From Janthinobacterium saanense (GTDB taxonomy: Bacteria; Pseudomonadota; Gammaproteobacteria; Burkholderiales; Burkholderiaceae_D), in the NCBI RefSeq assembly GCF_014200675.1, contig NZ_JACHCI010000008.1:1-64000 (forward strand): a DNA stretch of 64,000 bases, written 5' to 3'. Shown piece by piece: positions 57,925 through 64,000 of the stretch. Within the stretch, counting starts at the first letter, position 1, and every line of letters begins with the position of its first letter. The position numbers and the translations under genes were made by a program. Below the pieces are notes generated by a model. It did not search any database, had not been told where the DNA came from, and was given only the letters and a program-made list of their open reading frames with translations.

Positions 57925-59085
57925 ATGTTCGGTTTTAACTTGCGTGTCGCCAAGATGATATGGACGACTTTCCTGGTCGCCCTGCTGCTCTACCTGACTT
58001 ACCGTGTTTCATCGACCCTGATCGTGGTGGTGTTTGCCATTTTTTTCAGCTACCTGGTGTATCCGCTGATCGAATTGCTGGAACGGTATGGACCGAAGCG
58101 GCTGCCGCGCACGGCGGCCATCGGCATCGTATTTCTCGTCGTCATCTTGCTGGTGGCGATACTGGGTTCCATCTTCGGCACCCGTATCGAGGAGGAAGCG
58201 ACCAAGCTCAGCGCGCAGCTGCCGACCTTGCTCAAAGGCAGTAACTTTGCCGAGCGCATACCCTTGCCGGAATTCATGGAGCCTCTGCGCGCCCGTTTGC
58301 TGTCGTTTATCCAGGAACAATTGAGCAGCGGCACGGGACAAGCCATGCCCCTGGCCAAGGAACTGGGCTTGACAGTGATGCATGCGGCCAGCAACCTGAT
58401 CTATCTGGTGCTGGTGCCCGTGCTGAGCTTTTTGCTGATCAAGGAAGGCCCGGACATGCGCGACGGCTTGCTGTCGCTGTTGAACCGTCCCAACAAAAAA
58501 TTATGGGGCGCCATCATCGAGGACCTCGACATCTTGCTGTCGCGCTATGTGCGCGCCTTGCTGCTGCTGTCGATCGCCACCTTCATTTCCTACAGCGTGG
58601 CGTTTTCGCTGCTGGGCGTACCGTACAGCCTGCTGCTGGCCGGCGCGGCTGCCTTGCTGGAATTCATACCGTTTGCCGGTCCGCTGGCGGCAGCCGTGCT
58701 GGCAGTCGTCGTGGCCGGTTTCAGCGGTTTCGACCATGTGTTCTGGCTGATCGGCTTTATCGCTGCCTACCGTTTGTTCCAGGATTATGTGCTCAATCCC
58801 TATCTGATGAGCGAAGGCGTGGAAGTGAGCCCGCTGATGGTGATCGTGGGCTTGCTGGCCGGTGACCAGCTCGGTGGCGTGGTCGGTATCTTCCTGTCGG
58901 TGCCGGTCATGGCGGCAATCAAGATCGTCTTCGTACGCGCCCGGGCAGCCTTGCAGCTGCGCCATGATGCGATGGAGAAAGCAGAACTGGCAGCGGCAGA
59001 AAAGCGGGCCAAAGAAGCCGAAAAAGCAGCGGAAAAAGCGGCGGCGCTGCAAGATACGCCTGGCGCCGCCGCGCTCGATCTCTGA
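57925..59085 (+). CDS. AI-2E family transporter
   Basis: A 386-residue membrane protein with about eight hydrophobic segments and the AI-2E/TqsA/PerM pattern: RLFQDYVLNPYLMS and VGLLAGDQLGGVVGIFLSVPVMA near the end. Family members export small molecules or act as Na+/H+ antiporters; the substrate is not predictable. The C-terminal tail (350-386) is alanine- and lysine-rich, helical and cytoplasmic. Confidence 0.9.
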   Translation: MFGFNLRVAKMIWTTFLVALLLYLTYRVSSTLIVVVFAIFFSYLVYPLIELLERYGPKRLPRTAAIGIVFLVVILLVAILGSIFGTRIEEEATKLSAQLPTLLKGSNFAERIPLPEFMEPLRARLLSFIQEQLSSGTGQAMPLAKELGLTVMHAASNLIYLVLVPVLSFLLIKEGPDMRDGLLSLLNRPNKKLWGAIIEDLDILLSRYVRALLLLSIATFISYSVAFSLLGVPYSLLLAGAAALLEFIPFAGPLAAAVLAVVVAGFSGFDHVFWLIGFIAAYRLFQDYVLNPYLMSEGVEVSPLMVIVGLLAGDQLGGVVGIFLSVPVMAAIKIVFVRARAALQLRHDAMEKAELAAAEKRAKEAEKAAEKAAALQDTPGAAALDL

Positions 59086-59089
59086 CTGT

Positions 59090-60787
59090 TTAAAACTCTT
59101 CCCACTCGCCGCTGCTGTCAGCCACCGGTTTGGCGGCACGCGGCTTGACCGTCAGTTTCCTGGCGGGACTTGGCAGCGGCGCAGGCGGCGCTGGTCTGGT
59201 GGAAACCAGCTTGCGCGCGGCAGGCGCCACGCCGCGGTGTCCGGCATCGACCTTGAAGATGCTGACCATCGCCGCCAGCTCTGCCGCCTGATCCTGCAGC
59301 GCGGCAGAGGCGGCCGCCGCTTCTTCCACCAGCGCCGCATTTTGCTGCGTCACGGTATCCATTTCCGCCACGGCCTGGTTGATCTGGCCGATGCCCATTT
59401 CCTGCTCGCGTCCGGCAGCACTGATCTCGGACATGATGTCGGTCACGCGGCGGATGCTGGCGACGATTTCTTCCATGGTGCTACCTGTCTGGCTGACCAG
59501 TTCGCTACCGGCATCCACATTCTGCACCGACGCTTCGATGAGCAGCTTGATATCCTTGGCTGCGCTGGCCGAGCGGTGGGCCAGGTTGCGCACTTCGGTG
59601 GCCACCACGGCAAAACCGCGTCCCTGCTCGCCCGCGCGCGCCGCTTCCACCGCCGCGTTCAAGGCCAGGATATTGGTCTGGAAAGCAATGCCATCGATCA
59701 CACCGATAATGTCGGCAATCTTTTTCGACGAGGCGCTGATGGTGCCCATGGTGGTGACCACCTGTGCCACCAGTGCGCCGCCCTTGACGGCTACGTCGGA
59801 GGCGGACACGGCCAGCTGATTGGCCTGGCGCGCATTGTCGGAATTCTGCTTGACGGTCGAGGTCAACTCTTCCAGCGACGAGGCTGTTTCTTCCAGGCTG
59901 GAGGCTTGCTGTTCCGTGCGGCTCGACAGATCAAGGTTGCCCGAGGCAATTTCATTGCTGGCCGTGGCAATCGCGCCGCTGCCATCGCGTACGCCGCGCA
60001 CGGTGTGCGACAAACGCTCCTGCATCTGGTGCAAGCCGTCCAGTAATTGCCCCATTTCATCGCGGCGCGTGATGACGATGGTATTGGCCAGGTTGCCTTC
60101 GGCAATCGCGCCGAAGTGGCGCAGGGCTTGCTCCAGCGGGCCGAAGATGGCGCGCAGCAAAAGCACGCTGGAAATGATGATGATCAACAGCCCCGCCACC
60201 ATGCCGGCCATCGCCAGGCCCACTTGCGTGTGGTAGCGGGACTGGCTTTCGGCATACATCTGGGCGGTTGATGTGAGCTGGAACTGGGTCAGGGCTTCAG
60301 CCGCGTCATTCAGTGCACGGTAGAGCGGCGTGAGACCTTTCATCATGATGCGGTCCGCCTCTTCAGCTTTGCCTTCGCGCAAGGCTTTATCCAGCACCAG
60401 CAAGCCATTGTTGAGGTAATCGAGGCGCTTCCTGTCCATCTCGTCGGACAAGCGTTTTTCTGCCGGACTTTGCGGCAAGGCCAGATAGACTTTCCAGGCC
60501 TTGTTCGAGTCCGCGATGAATTGCGTTACCCGGCCCAGGGTATCCTTGACGTCACTGCCATCAGGGTGCAAGACCACGCGGTCTATCGTGAAACGGGCGC
60601 GCCCCAGCGCAATCTGCGACTCGCCGATTGCTTGGGTGGAAGCCAGTTGATTGCTGTACACCTCGTTCAAACTGGCATTGGCCGACTTCAGGCTGATGAT
60701 GCTCATGGCGCCCAGGACGGCGATCAGCAGCCCCAGCACACTCATGGTGACGATCAAACGCATCTTTATTGTGATTCTGGAGAACAT
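59090..60787 (-). CDS. Methyl-accepting chemotaxis protein
   Basis: A 565-residue receptor: N-terminal membrane helix (about 10-32), a periplasmic four-helix bundle (35-190), second membrane helix (191-212), HAMP domain, and the cytoplasmic signalling coiled coil with the hairpin tip [17 protein letters not shown]. The C-terminus is EWEEF, like the NWETF pentapeptide that tethers CheR/CheB, so it probably adapts by methylation. ATG at 60787 with AGGA upstream. The ligand is unknown. Its stop lies 5 bp beyond the convergent AI-2E gene. Confidence 0.92.
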   Translation of the reverse strand: MFSRITIKMRLIVTMSVLGLLIAVLGAMSIISLKSANASLNEVYSNQLASTQAIGESQIALGRARFTIDRVVLHPDGSDVKDTLGRVTQFIADSNKAWKVYLALPQSPAEKRLSDEMDRKRLDYLNNGLLVLDKALREGKAEEADRIMMKGLTPLYRALNDAAEALTQFQLTSTAQMYAESQSRYHTQVGLAMAGMVAGLLIIIISSVLLLRAIFGPLEQALRHFGAIAEGNLANTIVITRRDEMGQLLDGLHQMQERLSHTVRGVRDGSGAIATASNEIASGNLDLSSRTEQQASSLEETASSLEELTSTVKQNSDNARQANQLAVSASDVAVKGGALVAQVVTTMGTISASSKKIADIIGVIDGIAFQTNILALNAAVEAARAGEQGRGFAVVATEVRNLAHRSASAAKDIKLLIEASVQNVDAGSELVSQTGSTMEEIVASIRRVTDIMSEISAAGREQEMGIGQINQAVAEMDTVTQQNAALVEEAAAASAALQDQAAELAAMVSIFKVDAGHRGVAPAARKLVSTRPAPPAPLPSPARKLTVKPRAAKPVADSSGEWEEF

Positions 60788-61133
60788 GCAATTTTTCCTA
60801 GCGTAAGGGCACAACCGTCCCCGCGTTTCTTGGGCAAAAAGAAACGTCAAGTAGACGTGGTTTTTTTGAATGACTTGTTCAGGACAAACTCGGTCGATGG
60901 AGCGTCTGCGGCAGCAGGGGGGAAGGCGGCCCGCTCAGATCGATAAGGAGAAAAAATATCGGGCAACGGGGTAGAGGTTGGCCCGGTTTTTATTTCCTGA
61001 TTTCAAGATACAGGGAAAAATTCTCAGTAGCAATAATCACCATCAATTTTCACACATTGTCACAACGGACTGATGTTTTTTAAGCAGATTGGCGTTACGG
61101 GGTCGTAGCGGAACGCCATTTATGCTATCTAAC
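60788..61133. other. Intergenic region between chemoreceptor and DMT transporter genes
   Basis: No gene seen. It should hold the chemoreceptor promoter; a clear sigma28 box was sought but not found with proper spacing. Confidence 0.5.
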
Positions 61134-62060
61134 TCAAAACATGCTTTGCCCAAGGCCCGACACGCTTGCACGCCGCGCAAACAAGGGCCGCTGCACCGTT
61201 TGCGCCAGCAGCACGCCCAGCAGCGAGATGCCGCCACCGATCAAATGATAACCATGCATGCTTTCATGTAGCCAGGCGATGGCCAGCAATGCCGTCAGGA
61301 TGGGCAGCAGATTAACGTAGATGCTGCAACGGTTAGGCCCCAGCAATTTCACGCCCTGTATCCACAGAAACGATAAAACGATGGACGAGCCTATGCCCGC
61401 ATAGGCGATCAGCGGCAAGGTGGTGGCGTCGAGCGCGGCGTGGCCAGCTGGCAGCAACAGGAAAAACGGCAGCATGCACAGCAGCGCCGCCAGGGCCTGG
61501 CAATAGATCATTTGCCAGGGCGGCACCGATAAACGCCAGCGGCGCAGCAAGACGCCGTACAGGGCAAAGATCAAGGTGGCCAGCAGCATCAGCCCATCGC
61601 CCGCATGCACGCCTTCGTGCAGCAGCGCCAGCACATCTCCCCGTCCGACCAGATACAGCAAGCCGCCAAACGACAGCAGACCGCCGGCCGCCATGCCCAC
61701 CGTCAGGCGCTCGCCCAGCAGCAGCACGCTGAGAATCGCCGTCATCAAGGGCGCCAGCGCCGTGACGATGGCCATATTGGTGGCCGTGGTGCTGTCGGCC
61801 GCCCGGTACGACAGGCTCTGGAACAGCGCCATCGACATCAGGCCGCACACGGCCAGTTGCCACCAGTGGCGCTTCAGTACGGTGCGGTTGCGCCACAGCG
61901 GACGAACAATAAACGGCGTCATCACCAGCAGCACCAGCACCAGCCGGTAGAAAGTGATGGCCGTGGGGGCGATGCTGGAGGCGGCCAGCTTGGACACAAT
62001 CACGTTGCCGGCCCACAGCAACATGGCAAGCAAGGGATACAAATACGCACGGAAAGGCAT
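61134..62060 (-). CDS. EamA/DMT family transporter
   Basis: A 308-residue membrane protein with ten predicted helices in two EamA repeats (first repeat includes KLAASSIAPTAITFYRLV, second ATLIFALYGVLLRRW). Family members export amino acids or other metabolites. It is divergent from an AraC regulator 97 bp away, which probably controls it. Confidence 0.9.
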   Translation of the reverse strand: MPFRAYLYPLLAMLLWAGNVIVSKLAASSIAPTAITFYRLVLVLLVMTPFIVRPLWRNRTVLKRHWWQLAVCGLMSMALFQSLSYRAADSTTATNMAIVTALAPLMTAILSVLLLGERLTVGMAAGGLLSFGGLLYLVGRGDVLALLHEGVHAGDGLMLLATLIFALYGVLLRRWRLSVPPWQMIYCQALAALLCMLPFFLLLPAGHAALDATTLPLIAYAGIGSSIVLSFLWIQGVKLLGPNRCSIYVNLLPILTALLAIAWLHESMHGYHLIGGGISLLGVLLAQTVQRPLFARRASVSGLGQSMF

Positions 62061-62156
62061 TTACAAGCTCCGGGAATGAGGGAAAACCATCATGCCGCAA
62101 CGGCCACATGACTTCTCGCGCTAAGATGTCTGCACCTATCGCCAAAGTGACGTATC

Positions 62157-62963
62157 GTGCAAATTGCTGATTATCAATTCCTGATCCCAGTCAACACGCG
62201 CGCCATGGCGCTGGCCGTCGATTACCCGCATGGCCATGTGATTTCCGTGCACCGCCATACGCATGCACAACTGATCTACGCCACCGATGGCGTGATGACG
62301 ATAGCGACGCAAGATGGGCGCTGGGTGGTGCCGCCCACGCGTGGCGTGTGGCTGCAGGCGGGCGTGGAACACCAGATACGCATGAGCGGCGAGGTCAGGA
62401 TGCGCACGGTGTTCATCGATTGCGCCCATTCGCCACTGTTGCCGCGCCACAGCTGCGTGCTCGACGTCAGCCCTTTGCTGCGCCAGCTGATCCTGGCGGC
62501 CATCGATATCGTGCCGGGCTTTGCGGAAGGCGGCCGCGACTGGCATCTGCTGCAACTGCTGCTGCACGAACTCGACAGCCTGCCGGTGCTGCCCCTGTAC
62601 TTGCCGGTGCCGACCGACCCGCGCCTGCGCAGCGTGTGCAGCCAGTTGATGGCCAACCCGGGCGAACATGCGACAGTGGATGACTGGGCCGGGCAGCTGG
62701 GCATCACTGCGCGCAGCCTGCACCGTTTATTCCAGAAACAGACGGGCATGCGCTTTGGCCACTGGCGCCAGCAGGCAAGATTGCTGCGGGCGCTGGAGCA
62801 ACTGGCGCGCGGCGGCAAGGTGATCGATGTGGCGCTGGATAACGGCTACACCAGCCAGAGCGCGTTTGCCGCCATGTTCAAAAAGCATTTCGGCACCACG
62901 CCGACGGCGTTTTACCAGCCAAGCTCCCCCGTCGCCAAAAAAAATGCTGCTATGCATCAATAA
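62157..62963 (+). CDS. AraC family transcriptional regulator
   Basis: A 268-residue regulator with an N-terminal cupin (HVISVHRHTHAQLIYATDGVM) and a C-terminal AraC domain (QLGITARSLHRLFQKQTGM and GYTSQSAFAAMFKKHFGTTP). It starts with GTG at 62157. Divergent from the DMT transporter gene. Confidence 0.9.
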   Translation: MQIADYQFLIPVNTRAMALAVDYPHGHVISVHRHTHAQLIYATDGVMTIATQDGRWVVPPTRGVWLQAGVEHQIRMSGEVRMRTVFIDCAHSPLLPRHSCVLDVSPLLRQLILAAIDIVPGFAEGGRDWHLLQLLLHELDSLPVLPLYLPVPTDPRLRSVCSQLMANPGEHATVDDWAGQLGITARSLHRLFQKQTGMRFGHWRQQARLLRALEQLARGGKVIDVALDNGYTSQSAFAAMFKKHFGTTPTAFYQPSSPVAKKNAAMHQ

Positions 62964-63055
62964 ACATGGGCGATTGCCGAAGCGCTTGATATCATCGCAA
63001 GCCTGATGAACCGCACCCATCCCGGTGACGGTTTTCCCCTTCTTTCGGCACCAAC

Positions 63056-63655
63056 ATGACACAGAATTTCTTTCAGACCTTTATTTTGCTTTTGCTCGTT
63101 ACCGATCCGTTTGGCAATGTTTCCCTTTTCGTCAACGCCCTGAAACAGGTCCCCGTCGAGCGCCGCTGGAAAGTGGTGGTGCGCGAATGCATGATCGCCT
63201 TCGGCATCTTGCTGCTGTTTATGTTCTTCGGCCGCCACTTCCTGAAAGCCATGCAATTGTCGGAAGTTGCGCTGCGCATCGGCGGCGGCGTGATCCTGTT
63301 CCTGATCGCCATGCGCATGGTGTTTCCACAACCGGGCAATGGCAATAGCGACCATGAGATGGGTGGCGAACCGTTCATCGTGCCACTGGCCATCCCCGCG
63401 CTGGCTGGCCCATCGGCGCTGGCGACGGTGCTGCTGTTTTCCTCGCATGAAGTGAGCGAAGTGGTCGCCCACGTGGCAGGTTTGATGGCCGTGGCCGTGG
63501 TCTGGCTGGCCGTCTTCCTGTGCGCCGAACGCTTGCAACGGGCGCTGGGCCCGCGCGTGATGACAGCTTTCGAGCGCCTGATGGGCTTGATCCTGACGGC
63601 GATGGCGATTGAAATGCTGCTGGCCGGCATACGCGCCTTCCTGAAATCCGTCTGA
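63056..63655 (+). CDS. MarC family membrane protein
   Basis: A 199-residue protein with six membrane helices and the MarC/UPF0056 patterns VTDPFGNVSLFV near the start and PLAIPALAGPSALATVL in the middle. Despite the name the family has no proven role in multidrug resistance. It ends 4 bp from the end of the convergent MFS gene. Confidence 0.92.
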   Translation: MTQNFFQTFILLLLVTDPFGNVSLFVNALKQVPVERRWKVVVRECMIAFGILLLFMFFGRHFLKAMQLSEVALRIGGGVILFLIAMRMVFPQPGNGNSDHEMGGEPFIVPLAIPALAGPSALATVLLFSSHEVSEVVAHVAGLMAVAVVWLAVFLCAERLQRALGPRVMTAFERLMGLILTAMAIEMLLAGIRAFLKSV

Positions 63656-63659
63656 TCGA

Positions 63660-64000
63660 CTATTCCGCCGTCCCAAGCATCTGCAGGGACGGCACGCGGT
63701 AGCGCCAGGCCTTGAACACGATCACCAGCAGCGCCAGCGCGGCAAACAGCACACCGCTGGCGATGGCGCCCTGCATGCCATAGTTCGCAATCGCCAGGCC
63801 ACCGGCCAGCGCGCCCACCGTCACGCCCAGGTTGATGGCGGCGATATACACGCCGATGGCAAACGCAGGCGCTTCCTGTGCTTCGCCACTGAGCCACACT
63901 TGCGTGACGATCAGCCCGCTCGTATGGGCCGCGCCCCAGAACAGCGCCAGCACAGCCAGCCCGGCCCAATCCATGCCCGCGCCCGCATAGCGGTACAGCA
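63660..64000 (-). CDS. MFS transporter, C-terminal part (cut by window edge)
   Basis: The last 113 or so residues of a major facilitator: LALFWGAAHTSGLIVTQVWL, then AIGVYIAAINLGVTVGALAGG, typical of sugar-efflux or YdhP-like DHA1 transporters. The start lies beyond the right edge. Only about four helices can be seen. Confidence 0.85.
   Translation of the reverse strand, partial: LYRYAGAGMDWAGLAVLALFWGAAHTSGLIVTQVWLSGEAQEAPAFAIGVYIAAINLGVTVGALAGGLAIANYGMQGAIASGVLFAALALLVIVFKAWRYRVPSLQMLGTAE

Overview
The window looks like chromosome of a betaproteobacterium of the Oxalobacteraceae, most like Janthinobacterium or a close relative. This rests on the 16S rRNA start at the left edge, the gene order rpmH-rnpA-yidD-yidC-mnmE against dnaA-dnaN-gyrB, and the general protein style; it is an inference from reading, not from a database search. 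The intergenic region between rpmH and dnaA (about 19.65-20.18 kb) carries two consensus DnaA boxes and a strand switch of core genes, so the window very probably spans the chromosomal replication origin.

Layout. 0-0.5 kb: 5' end of a 16S rRNA gene on the minus strand with its leader and two promoters. 0.5-13 kb: housekeeping genes, including a B12-type radical SAM protein, a four-gene Mla-type lipid ABC transporter followed by a VanZ-like gene, a thioredoxin-like ferredoxin, a D-Ala-D-Ala carboxypeptidase, an aldo/keto reductase, phosphatidylserine synthase, a CAP-domain lipoprotein and an Hpt protein. 13.3-15.6 kb: a patatin-like gene has lost its front, which is replaced by a divergent SDR/AraC pair. 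15.6-25.5 kb: the origin block mnmE, yidC, yidD, rnpA, rpmH, oriC, dnaA, dnaN, gyrB.

25.5-49.9 kb, directly after gyrB, is an accessory region. It is bounded by two inverted 3' halves of a tRNA-Phe. Inside are an efflux/hydrolase/cyclophilin cluster with its LysR regulator, single genes (COQ7-like, DUF1737, GNAT) flanked by a hairpin repeat that looks like a cassette boundary, an S41 peptidase, and a defence-like section. The defence section has an FRG-domain protein, an XRE regulator with a perfect 23-bp palindromic operator, a TIGR02391 protein, and a retron whose reverse transcriptase is fused to a trypsin-like protease. A structured RNA candidate (msr-msd) with a 12-bp a1/a2 pairing lies just upstream of the reverse transcriptase. 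The section ends with a TnsA/TnsB/TniB-type transposition module cut short by an IS3-family element.

49.9-64 kb: ordinary accessory metabolism and regulation (Rrf2 plus a F420-reductase-like protein, AraC, an ALDH/NTF2-like operon, LysR with divergent SDR), a YhaV/PrlF toxin-antitoxin pair, an AI-2E family permease, a chemoreceptor, a DMT exporter with divergent AraC, MarC, and an MFS gene cut by the window edge.

The most notable system is the retron at 41.35-43.29 kb. Its RNA part and the small genes beside it are my own reading and need testing.
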